A stretch of 64,000 nucleotides of DNA from Hypomesus transpacificus (lineage: Eukaryota > Chordata > Actinopteri > Osmeriformes > Osmeridae): the NCBI RefSeq assembly GCF_021917145.1, contig NC_061062.1, forward strand, positions 1,678,616 to 1,742,615. The letters are read 5' to 3'. A program made the translations under genes and the position numbers. Under the pieces are notes generated by a model. The model was not told where the DNA came from. It saw nothing but the letters and a program-made list of their open reading frames with translations, and ran no database searches. Shown here in pieces: positions 1-18,356 of this stretch (positions are counted from its first letter, which is position 1; each line of letters opens with the position of its first letter).

Positions 1-409
1 TGATACAACTTGAAGGCAGGGGGTGGTCAGGTAAGAGACACTATAAAAGCCCTCCCAATGAGTAAATACATAATGGCATATTACTGTCAGCAACCTAGAC
101 TGTATACTTGTAAATGAGTTTACGAAGATAATAAATGTAAACCAAGTGAGTGATGGTCTATGACGGGCAGGGCGGTTTCCAAGGGATAATTGTTTTCGAC
201 TTTTTGGAACTTTTTGGGATCTATGTTGCTTCTGAGGCTGGTGTGAACATCCATGCCAGTGGTGGTAGAGATGGTGTTGGTTGGTGTGGAGACTCCATGG
301 TGCTGACTGACTGGTTAACCTAATGTCCTCAGTGGCTGCTGTGTTGTGTTCAGGCTGTCTGACTGACTGTGTCGCTGGAGCAGCTGGGAACTGTGTAAGA
401 GCTTGTTCT

Positions 410-541
<132 letters not shown>

Positions 542-710
542 TTGTTATTGCTGCCATGTAGAGGGTCAAGGTAAGATCAAGGCCCTGTTTGGGTTTAACA
601 TTTTGGTTTTTATTCTCTGGGTACTTGTATGGGTTGGAGACGTTTATAGTCCTGTGCTATATCAGTCAAGTGATTTGTACTGTCTGAAGATGTGTCTGGC
701 CTGCAAGAAG

Positions 711-8200
<7,490 letters not shown>

Positions 8201-8833
8201 GATAACAGAATGTCTTGATCAGGCCATCTATCTTCCTGATTTAATACTTTCATATTTTGTATTCATAGACGCATCCTTTCTAAAGATTTGATTGACTTAA
8301 GTAAGTTCATAAAATGTGAAGCTAGTTATACTAAACAGCAGACCAAAGATTTTATTCAGCAAATGACTATGATTTGTCAGCTCTTAGACCTGCCAACAAC
8401 ATTGCAGATCGTCTTGGAGGATTAAGTAAATATGACATTTCAAGACCAAATATCTTTAAAATATATTTTTGTCCACTTTAATTGTGTTTATGAAGACACA
8501 TCAACCGGCATTCTTTTAATACTTTATTTGTGAATATAGCCTATTTACATTTTTACACTGAATAACTAATCTACGCATAAATACATCCGCGCACACACAT
8601 TCAGACCACTCCAAAGCATCATCCTCAATCTATATGAATATATTATATCTTCTTATTTTTGTTCAATGCAGCAATATCCGTATAAACAATCAAGCCTAAT
8701 CAAAATCTAGCTTTTTAGCACTTTAACTACAGCATTCAAAACTAGAGGATATCTGAATTGTGGAATAAAATTCCATGAAAGTAGGGTTTCTTAACATATC
8801 AACGATCGTACATGTTTTAAACTCGCAGGAGGT
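8201..8833. other. Spacer between EML5 and ISCA2 (converging 3' ends)
   Basis: A/T-rich spacer with no coding potential seen. A minus-strand AATAAA (plus tttatt at 8523) could serve ISCA2, giving a 3' UTR of about 300 bp. Confidence 0.5.
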
Positions 8834-10266
8834 TTATAACTTGACAGAGAAGGAAGTTCCGCAGGAGCAGCCATGATCAGCCTGGGGGTTTTTCAACACT
8901 TGGAAAGAGGAACGAATCAGTTCTTGGCTGAAATCCAGCGTTGAACCTTTCAAAAACTCCAGGCTATCTTGATCCACGATCACCCCCACCCCTCCTTGCT
9001 CAAATACTCTGAAAACGCAGTTGATTGAATCAGAGTATTGTAGTGAGGTCATAAAGGTAATTAAGAGACCGAATAATTGATGACATGGGCAGATCGGTGA
9101 TTGTAACAGAAACACTGCATTCCTTTAAAGATACAAAGATACAGAGCGGATACAATGCTCCTAGTCTTCATAAATGATCAAAAAGGAAGTAACAAAGGTG
9201 TTAGTTAGTGGTGTCAATTACCTATCATCCTCGTTCTTGTTGGAATCGACAGCGAATTTGTACTGGAATCCTGAGCACCCTCCCCCTTCCACTTGTATCC
9301 GAAAGTATTCCCCCTTTACCATAATCTCTCCTAATCTCTAAAACAGTGGAAAAGAGGGGAACATCTATGTTTTATCAACATAAACAAAAAGCATAACGAG
9401 TGTGTAAATTAAACAGAAGTGTGTACCGGGTGCATGTGCTCACCTTTACACAAGATTCGCTGAGGTGAACTTTCTCCTCGGATGGACTACTTGTCGGCTC
9501 CGGTTTCTCCTGGGTTGAAGTGCTGCTGTAGCGTGGCACCCCGGTGGAGATGGCCTTTTCGGTGCATTTCAGCAGTATTGGTTGAGGGAGTGATGTCGAC
9601 GCCCTGGAAGGCATATACCCAACAAATGTCAGAGAGACACCAAAAAGCATCACAATATTCTTTGACTAGTTTTTAATTATTTTCAATTATGATTAAAGCT
9701 GCGCTAGTTAGCTCAAATGTCCGACAAGGACACGAGTAGTACAGTATAGTGAAATAAATGTACTAGTGCTGCAGCCACCTACTAGGGTGTAAAACCACAA
9801 CAAGATTGCTAGCTAGTGTGACAGTGAACTCTCAGACAGGGGTCAGGAGGATATCTAGCTGGCACCATCTAGCTAGCAAACGAGAAACCGTTAGCAATTT
9901 AAATGAAACTGTGAGCTTGCTGGACTACTGTAATCTGTAAAATTTGGCTACTGTCATGTGCGTTGTGTCTGATATGAAAATAACTACAATGAGTGAGACT
10001 TGTGCAAGTTTATTTTGTGCCCAAACTGTGTAGTTAGTTAAAGGTCCTCTCATATTGCTAGCGTTAGCTAACTGGCGTGCGACACATCGTTACTAGCGTC
10101 AGTATTACAAAACCTAAGAACCACACAACTACTGTAGATACATCAAAATGAATGTCAAAGTTACATATGGGATCATACTATAAATATTAAATATAGATAT
10201 TTACCTAGCAAGGCAAAATACTCTTGTCTTTGACGCACAAAGAATTGCTCCTCGAAAGAGTGACAT
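8834..10266 (-). CDS. isca2: Iron-sulfur cluster assembly 2 homolog, mitochondrial
   Basis: A-type Fe-S carrier that acts with ISCA1 and IBA57 in late mitochondrial [4Fe-4S] assembly. Four coding exons in gene order: 10266-10205 (ATG at 10266), 9603-9444, 9337-9222, 9008-8834 (stop TAA). They join in phase to 170 residues. The N-terminal region, about 50-60 residues, is basic and Ser/Thr-rich, as expected of a mitochondrial presequence. The HesB/IscA fold follows, with the cluster cysteines in [11 protein letters not shown] and the C-terminal GCSCGTSF pair. The segment [21 protein letters not shown] and [18 protein letters not shown] match vertebrate ISCA2 closely. It is head to head with NPC2, about 890 bp apart, as in human. 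Confidence 0.95.
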
Positions 10267-11158
10267 CTTCCATAACATTTGTGTTTGCCCCTACGTCACG
10301 AACAGTGACGAAAGACGAAGGAACGGATTGGCTGAAATAACTAGCAAATGATTCTGTTTACTTTTACTCGTTTTTCCGTCATGGGACAGCCGACAATTCG
10401 TTCTGTGGGTGGAGTTTGTCCAGAGCTAAGCTCGGACACATCCAGCCATAGACATAATAAAGATGTATTATGTCTATGTCCGTAGCTACCTAGTCCACCC
10501 AAGTAGTTTGATAGGGATATTATATTGTGTTATGTAAACATGTATTATGATGCACAGTCCTTATTGGTGATCTTATGATTTCATAGATCGATATGAAATG
10601 AGAGGAGTAGAGGACACAGCCGCCTACACTTTTAACCACAGTTAAACTCCGCCCAGGTTTCCACACCCACATTGTTTCGGCGAACGCTGGAGTCCAAAAC
10701 ATTTTGAACAATCGCTGTAAATAGCAGGCGTCCCGTGACAGATGAGGAAGTACAGTCTGTCCTAGGTGTAGCACACACCCCATCAAACAGGAATATTTAC
10801 AAAGGTATGAGTAATTAGCTTTATCTGTCGTGTACAGTCTATATGTAGAGGATTGAGTTTGTTGAATTCAACGTGAGATTTGTTAACCGACAACAGTAGA
10901 TACAGATAACCGATGTAAGCTAATTTAACTACCTGGTAGCAGCGAGTCAAAAATCTGTAGCTAGCTCTAGTACGTTTCGAATCTTTAAGCCGTAGGAGGA
11001 GAGGGGGAGCTAGTTGGAAATATTTCTAGTTGTGTCATCAGTCATATGATTGCGGAATCACTGAACTGGTGGTTAGTCAAATATTTGGTTTTTGGAATTT
11101 TGAAAAGACTAGTGATTGGTGACTTGAATTATAAACTTTTCAGGTCTGCAAGTAAACA
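10267..11158. promoter_or_regulatory. Probable bidirectional promoter of ISCA2 and NPC2
   Basis: About 890 bp between divergent start codons. It contains a perfect 13-bp inverted repeat (catagacataata ... tattatgtctatg, 10447-10478). An acceptor-like cag at 11141-11143 lies just before the NPC2 start codon, so NPC2 probably has a non-coding first exon, perhaps ending at the donor-like AAAG|gtatga near 10805. Promoter assignment is inferred from layout only. Confidence 0.5.
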
Positions 11159-12600
11159 ATGGATCTCCGAACAACGTACATACTTTTGTTCTCACTTGTT
11201 GCAGTCACCGGTGCTGTACCAGTGAAATATCTCGATTGTGGTAAGTTAAAATCCAGCGCTTCGGGTGTGTGCTGTCCTTTGATACTAGGCTATATTTAAA
11301 TACTTCGTTTCCTGTTGTTTTTCTAGTTGCCAGTTAGGCTCGTTGTGTCTTTTTCTAAACTAAAATGTCTTAAGTAGCCTGTTTTTTAGTCGTCAGTCTT
11401 TTCTTATCCTCCATTCAGGGTCTGCTGTTGGCAAGGTGTCCATGGTCGAGATAAACCCTTGTCCCACACAACCATGCCAGCTCCACAAAGGACAATCATA
11501 TGCTGTCAACGTGACCTTCAGCAGTGGTAAATTGTATTTGCATACAATATTGCTGTTCGTGAGAGGTAAAATACCATCACCCCCCCCCTAATTAATTCAT
11601 TTAAATGTCGTTCTAGAAGTGCAAAGCGATACCAGCAAAGCAGTTGTTCACGGCGTGATCGCGGGTGTTCCGATCCCATTCCCCATCCCTATTGAAGACG
11701 GCTGCAAGTCTGGGATCAGCTGCCCCATCCAAAAACAGAAGAGCTATACCTATGTGAATATGCTACCAGTAAAGACTGAGTACCCATCTGTAAGTATTCT
11801 GGTCTTTAGGCTTACTATATTATGGCCAAGTTAAACTGCAGATGTAAGTATGCTGAAGGTCTTTAGGCTTACTATAGGATGGCCCAGTTAAACTGCAGAT
11901 GTGAAAAAGGGAAATGCTCACTGCAGTTCTCTAAAAGGCACTTTAAATTCCTCAATCTGATCTTTAATCAAATAGCATAGGTTACCGTTATCGTGCTAAA
12001 ATCTAACTTGGGTCTGTCCTTTTCTGTCTTATTGTAGTTAAAGCTGGTTGTGGAATGGGAACTAAGAGATGACACCGGCAAGGACTTGTTCTGCATCAAA
12101 TTCCCAGTTCAGATTGTGAGCTGAGAGCTGATCAAAGCACCTTGATGACTTCAAAAAGGGATCCTAACTGTGACGAGCAGATCATATTTAGTTTATGATG
12201 ACCTGCAATTTCTTCTTTTAAATAATTCAGGTTTTACAGTTCTTTAGATTTTAATATAGAGCTTTATTGAATCGTTTACAGACTTTTGGTTTTGGGGTTT
12301 AACCATTTACAATTAGCCAAATTCTCATTCAAATGATTACGGAATTATTGTTGTATTCTGTCCTCTATGATTTGCTAAATTAGGCGAGGATTTAACAGGT
12401 TTGGCTTGGATATAATTTCATCCATTATGCCAGAACTTTGTCTACATTCCTGTGCAGCACCCTTTAATAATGGCTTTTACATTACTGGCTGCTATGTAGC
12501 CAGAAAATGCATTTAGCGTCTCTTGTATTTTAACATTTTTACCAAAACATATACTACATTGATTAAAGACATTTCTAAATAAATATTTAATAAACTCATT
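11159..12600 (+). CDS. npc2: NPC intracellular cholesterol transporter 2
   Basis: Small soluble lysosomal protein of the ML (MD-2-related lipid recognition) family. It binds cholesterol and hands it to NPC1. Coding exons: 11159-11240, 11419-11526, 11617-11789, 12038-12124 (stop TGA). These total 149 residues, the normal family length. Residues 1 to about 19 form a signal peptide ([12 protein letters not shown] core). The mature part starts near [10 protein letters not shown]. Conserved family features include [13 protein letters not shown], the N-glycosylation sequon in NVTF, and [20 protein letters not shown]. The protein ends [17 protein letters not shown] signals at 12578 and 12589 give a 3' UTR of about 470 bp. 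Confidence 0.97.
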
Positions 12601-14522
12601 TACTTGTTCATTAAAATAATCGTGTGGAATTTATCTATTTTAATGTCTGGGGTAGGGAAGGATTAATCATTGTCCAGATAATCAATAAACAAATAAGTAA
12701 AAGAATCACTGCTCTACAAGACAAACATGAGACATAGTTGACCCCTGGAAACACAGTCATGAGGAAGCCACTTTCAGGACTACACATCAGTAGATCGTGC
12801 TAGCATCTGCACATGTTGAACTCATGTACACCCTCGAAGAAACATCACTTTTTGATTGGTCAATGTAAGCTCATGATAGTCCGTGGTTTTAAACGCTTAC
12901 GTTGTTTACTTGACACAAAAAGCTGTTTCTAAAAGTCAGTATTTCTTCCAAAATAAACAGGCTTTGACTAGACTGCACATTTACAGGAAATCCAACTGTG
13001 ATGTGGAAGTGCTTTAGTTGAGTCGCAGAACTAGCTGTCTGGCCATGCTTAATCTAGTGCATGTCCAAGCATTTTTTGTGAATTACCCCTTTGACTGAAC
13101 TTTGGAAAGAAATTCCTTCTTCAGCAGTTTTACATTGTTACAATGTTTTAATGCATGAGATGCAAACGGTTCCTCATATACAAGGGACTGATCCATAAAC
13201 ACATTCCCTGGAGGGCTTTTAAGACTTTGTTGTTGCTTTTATTGGTATGAGCACATTTCAGCAGCATAAACAGTACAAATAGGCAAGACGTACAGGGTAG
13301 TTTATAGTTTTCTGCAGTCAACTTCATCAACGTAAAAGCGATTATACAAATGTCAGTTTTTAATAAAATACATTTATGCAATGAAATTAAACTATAAAGC
13401 AGCCATGGTTTTGGTCCAACATCCTAGAGCGATTTCAATGGGATGTGCCCCACAACCTGTTCACCTCAGACCCAGCAGGGAAGGAGCTGTTTATTCTGTG
13501 CTTTTTGATAAACAAAATAGTTTGATAAAGGATTTCTACTCATTCCCACTGCTCAGTAATTACTAAATGTACTGGGACATGTGACTTTGAAGTATTCAAA
13601 CAAACCTCCAGACTACCATGTCTGGAATACACCCTTACATACCTTTACCATTCAACAACATCCAAAATCACTTTAACAAAACAAATGTATTTAATACAAA
13701 ATGACTGTGAATGCATGCATGCATTTATGTATAAGTTGTTAGAATAAACATTTTATCTGTAATATATGAAGTCTGACCAAATGGAACAGTATGGTCAACA
13801 GTTAAGGCAGTTTATAACTTACGACATGGGTAGGTGTTTGAGAGATTGAAAAATAACCTTCTGTAAGCCTCTCGTCATCTTTGGCCATTGCAAAGAGACA
13901 TGCAACCTTCTAGGTGTTGCACATGTAGGGGCAAATATATATTTTGAGTGGATGGCAGAAGACAGACTCACTACAGTGATATGTTTAAAGGAACACCTAA
14001 ATCACACATCAGGTATCAATACACAAAATACCTTAAAGATCAAAATCTTTACTGTACACCAACCGATTTAGGGCTAGAGTCAAACTCACACCGAAAATCC
14101 AAGTGACTCCCAACGTGACTCAGTAGCCTGTACGGCCCCCACATGCCTGTGTGCTCTCCCGACAGTGTCAGGGCATGATGGGAGATGGAGTTCAGGGGGA
14201 TCTCCTCCCAGACCTGGCCCAGGGCATGATGGGAGATGGTGTTCTGGGGGATTTCATCCCCAGTTCCCTTCATTTTTTTGGAGCAGTGTCCATTTACAGT
14301 TTACTGTACAGGTAAAGCAGGGTGGTTGACTAAGTAAGTCACTAAGTCAGAATGCTCAGAATACCAAAATAAATACACTTGTGTAATACTATGATAATGT
14401 AGTCAAGACTTCCCACACATCTGAACAAAGGAGATGCGATGATGAGCTAACTCAGCTTCAGAATGTTCCCTACAGCAAAACAATGTAAAAACTCTCAAAG
14501 GGTGCAGGCACACATTCACAAT
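12601..14522. other. Spacer between NPC2 and the Tc1 relic
   Basis: A/T-rich sequence, no gene recognised. It may hold the distal 3' UTR of GSKIP, which reads leftward. At 14160-14260 a block reading gcatgatgggagatgg on the plus strand occurs twice, about 60 bp apart, inside an open minus frame that I regard as chance. Confidence 0.5.
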
Positions 14523-15650
14523 ATAGACAAAAGTATTAGGCCACCTACACATTACACCGAAAGGAGCTTTTATGACATCTCAGTTTAAATCCATAGGCAT
14601 TAATATGGAGTTGGTCCCTTTAGCAGCTATAACAGCCTCCACTCTTCTGGGAAGGCGTTCTAGAAGATTGCGAGCCAGACTTGCACAATCTCCATTTTAG
14701 TTCATTCAAAAGGTGTTTGATAGGGTTGAGGTCAGGGCTGTGCGGGCCAGTCAAGTTTTTCCACACCAAACTCATCCAACCACGCTTTAAGGACCTTGCT
14801 TTGTGCACTGGGGCACAGTCATGCTGGATCAGAAAAGGGCCTTCCTCAAACAGTTCTCACAAAGTTGGAAGCATTGAATGTTCCTGTCTTGGTAAGCTGA
14901 TGCATTAACATCTCCCTTCTGTGGAACTAAGGGGCCAAAGCCAACCGCAGAAACCTTACCATTATCCCTCCGCCAAACTTTACAGTTGACACAATGCAGT
15001 GAGGCATGTTCTCCTGGCACTCACCAAACCCAGACTCATCCATCCAGATGGAGACGCATGCGTCGTCACTCCACAGAACACGTTTCCACGGCTCCAGAGT
15101 CCAGTAGCGGCCTGCTTCACACCCCTCCATCCGAGGCTTGGCACTGTGCTTGGTAACGGAAGGCTTGCATGCAGCTGCTTGGCCATGGAAATCATGGAAA
15201 CCCACGCCACCAAGCTCTCAGCACGTTTCTACTGATGTTAATGCCAGGGGAGGTTTGGAACTCTGCAGTTATTGAGTCAGCAGAGGGTTGGCAACTTTTA
15301 CGTGCCTTAGCACTCAGCGATCCCACTCTGAAACTTGACATGGTCTGCCGATTTAGTGGCCGAGTTGCTGTGGTTCCTAAACGCTTCCACTTTGCAATAC
15401 CACTTACAGTTGATCGTGGAATATCTAGGGAGTGAAGACATTTCACAAACTGACTTGCTGCAACTGTGGAATCCTATTCCAGTACCACGCTCTAATTCAG
15501 TGAGCTCTTTAGGAAGGCGACTTCTTTCACAAATGTTTGTAAAGGCAGACTGCATGGCTAAATGCTTGATTTTATACACCGGTGGCAATGGAACTGAAGG
15601 ATACACCTGAATTCATTGATTAAGAGGGGTGTCCCAATACTTTTGTCTAA
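14523..15650 (-). mobile_element. Tc1-type DNA transposon relic
   Basis: Terminal inverted repeats are recognisable: tagacaaaagtattaggcca at the left and its near-complement ending cccaatacttttgtcta at the right. The element is about 1.13 kb. On the minus strand, pieces of a Tc1/mariner transposase appear in different frames. They include an N-terminal helix-turn-helix region (LPKELTELERGTG, IPRSTVSGIAKWKRLGTTAT), the first catalytic region (TLEPWKRVLWSD), KFGGGIM and the DLNPIKHLLNEL block. Several frameshifts and stops break it, so it is inactive. It lies downstream of GSKIP, probably in its 3' UTR. Confidence 0.9.
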
Positions 15651-15773
15651 ATAGTTTTAATACGTTTGTCCATATAGCACTTTTGCCTCTATAAAAGCAA
15701 CTTTTCTCCATAAGCAAAGGCTTGTAAGTGTCCGTTTTAACAACCTTGGCTTCAGAAGCTCCTTTCCCTCGAC

Positions 15774-16324
15774 CTATTGTCCATTTTGCTTCAGCCTCTC
15801 CAGTCTTTGCAGCAGGGCGTTCCCGAAGGCAGCTCTGTATCCTGGGCTCAGGGTGTCCAGGAGGGAGTAAACAGTCTCATGGTACTGGGTGCTTAAGCTC
15901 TCATCCACTTGGTCAAAGGCATAGCCAACTACCTGTCAAAGTATAATAAAGAGTTCTGGTTAAGCTAAGTGAACTAATGTTCCTCATTTGCAGTATTACA
16001 CAAATATATAAAATGTGTGTATGTTTATACTGTGTGTGTATGTAAAATGTGTACATATGTTAAATGTCTGAAATGCCTCACCCTTAGTCCTGCTTCAGTG
16101 AGCTCCAGGCAAAAGCGAGTACCTTCTCTTATTTCGACGTTAATGTACGCCACATCCAGAGCACAGTCCAGACTCTGAGAGACGTACATCTCCGTCACTG
16201 CGAAGAGCACATCGCTGACCACCGCCTCCGCCTCCAGCCTCATGTCCTTCACGCCTCCAAGCTGAACACAGTCTTCGTCAAACGAGGAGATAACCGAGTC
16301 CTCTGGTTCACAGTCAATCTCCAT
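15774..16324 (-). CDS. gskip: GSK3B-interacting protein
   Basis: Small cytoplasmic scaffold that binds GSK3-beta and the PKA regulatory subunit. Two coding exons: 16324-16082 (ATG at 16324) and 15932-15774 (stop TAG), giving 133 residues. The start MEIDCEPED and acidic N-terminus match the family. The PKA-binding amphipathic helix region is in [20 protein letters not shown]. The C-terminal GSK3-binding helix lies in [32 protein letters not shown] donor-like gaggtaagt on the minus strand near 17007 marks a probable non-coding first exon at about 17008-17060. It is head to head with ATG2B, as in human. Confidence 0.95.
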
Positions 16325-18356
16325 CTCCCTGACAGGCTACAGGAATAGGTACAAATAATTAAGTGATCAACATCAATAACTTTATGATCTATTTCCTGAG
16401 CTGCTATGTGATGTTGGCAAAGTTGTTGTGTTGGTAGTCTACTGTCTGTTTGACTTTAAAAGAAAATAATTGCATTGATAAGTGACAAAAAATGTCAGGA
16501 TTGTAAAACCGAAAGGTTGATCATTTTCTGATACTACTTCTATGATGATTACCAGCCAGTTGCACGTCCTCAACAAAACAAAGTCCCTGCGGGGCGGTGA
16601 CGTTATGCATCTACGCAGCACACATTACAGTAGCTACAAGAATTGGCATAGAGGTAAAAATCCTACACAGATATCCATCATTTTATCATGTAGTATATAT
16701 TAATACTGTATTTCAATTAAGTCATTTGCATTAGGCAACTTACTATAACAGCTTTTCAGGAAAAATCGATGAAATCTCCCTATCACAAAGCTAGCGTCTG
16801 AAGCTAACACGTAGTAGGTAGGCTAGCTAGTTAGCAAGCTAACAACCTGGCTAACGTTAGGATAACACTTTTAAAACAACTACGAAGCATTTCAACATAT
16901 AGAATTTATGAATTTTTATTGCCTACAAACCTATTTAAAAAATTCACCTTAGTTCAAAATGTTCATTTCTAAGGCAAAGGTTCCCGATTAGTACGTCTGT
17001 TACTTACCTCCTTGTTCTGCAGAACTGTCGATATTCACTTCCTGGCTGCTCATGCACGCCGGGAAATACACAGATTTTTGTACAATGACGAACAACCACA
17101 CATTATCCAGACATCTGCTTCTTTGTCAAAGTTCAACTGTTTTAGTCATTACCAACACCACGACGTTTATATTCTATAGCTGCTGTGTTTGCAGTATTTT
17201 TTATTTAGTGAGTATATATTTGAAAGACAAGCAAACAAGGGGAAAGTAGGAAAGCATGTGGAAACGCTTAGATGCGCAATGAACATTTTCTGTCTATTTG
17301 CGCAGAAATGGGTGTGTTTTAAGAAGTACGCCGACAGTACGCACAGCCGAACGTGGTGCGGAGTCATGAGAGTGTTTGTAAACAATTTAAGGTGAGATGT
17401 TAAGTAATCCTTAGTCTACGACCAGAACGAATACGGTTATTACATTATGTTTAAGACGTCGTCTTATCTTGTCATTTGAGCTGCATTCAGTAGAGAGGTA
17501 AACACATGTAATCGATATTAGCCCCAAATTTATGTATTGAGATTTATTATAGCCTAGCTAGCTAACGCGTTAGCTAACACGCTAGCTAGTTAGAAGTAGT
17601 TGGTACTGTAGCCAATGTTAGCACAACAAGCGATGATAAGGAGGGATTTAATATTCCATGTTGCCATGGACAATCTTGTCATGTCCTGTTTGAACCTGAA
17701 TCGAACACCCATGTTAGTTGTATGTTCAAGCCTCTGATCAAAAAACAAAGTGGCAGGTAATGATGGTGAGATAATCAGTTAAAATTAGTAAATATGTTCA
17801 GAAAGGTGCTAAGCTAGCTAGGCTAGCCATCGACACCGGCTGTTGTCTTGATGACGAAATGAGTCGAGTGACTGCTGTCTAGCTAAACGATTACCTGTCT
17901 GATTACCTTTATGTTAGCTGACAGTATATCTTATTTATTGTTATCATACGCGTGTGTAGCAAGTATAGCTGGCTTTTGTTTGTATCTGTAAATAAAGAAT
18001 AATACACTCAGCAATGAGTGTGCTCAGCAAGCGATTGCCTCATAATGATTTAACTAATTGCCTTTTTCTTGGCGTTACACTCCACTTGAAAGGTGTCCAT
18101 AATTTGTTTCGTGTCTCTATTCTGCTTTGTAGGCACAGCAAACTGGAGTCGGTAAAACTTTTTCACATTGCACAAGAATTCAGTAGATCTGAATTACCTC
18201 TCCCCCTTGGATGTAAGAGATGTTCAAGCTCACTTTTTCCTGAACTTTTTAAATCGATAGGATGACAGAACCGATACCGTCTTAATTAGCCACTCTATAA
18301 AAACATCTGCACAGAATAAATCATTCAATACAAAGTGTCATCTTCAGCAAGTCAAG
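16325..18356. promoter_or_regulatory. Shared GSKIP/ATG2B upstream region
   Basis: Two kilobases between divergent start codons. They contain the GSKIP 5' UTR intron, then sequence with many gctagct-type palindromic hexamers (16790-16860, 17550-17600, 17810-17830), a common feature of fish upstream regions. No further gene was recognised. ATG2B probably has a non-coding first exon here, but its limits cannot be set. Confidence 0.5.

Noticed and set aside
330-400. Possible EML5 exon around 355-392
   Set aside because: The ag...gt borders look plausible, but no peptide could be matched to the family.
14049-14273. 74-codon minus frame with a repeated ISHHAL segment
   Set aside because: The repeat comes from a short DNA duplication; no start context or known family.
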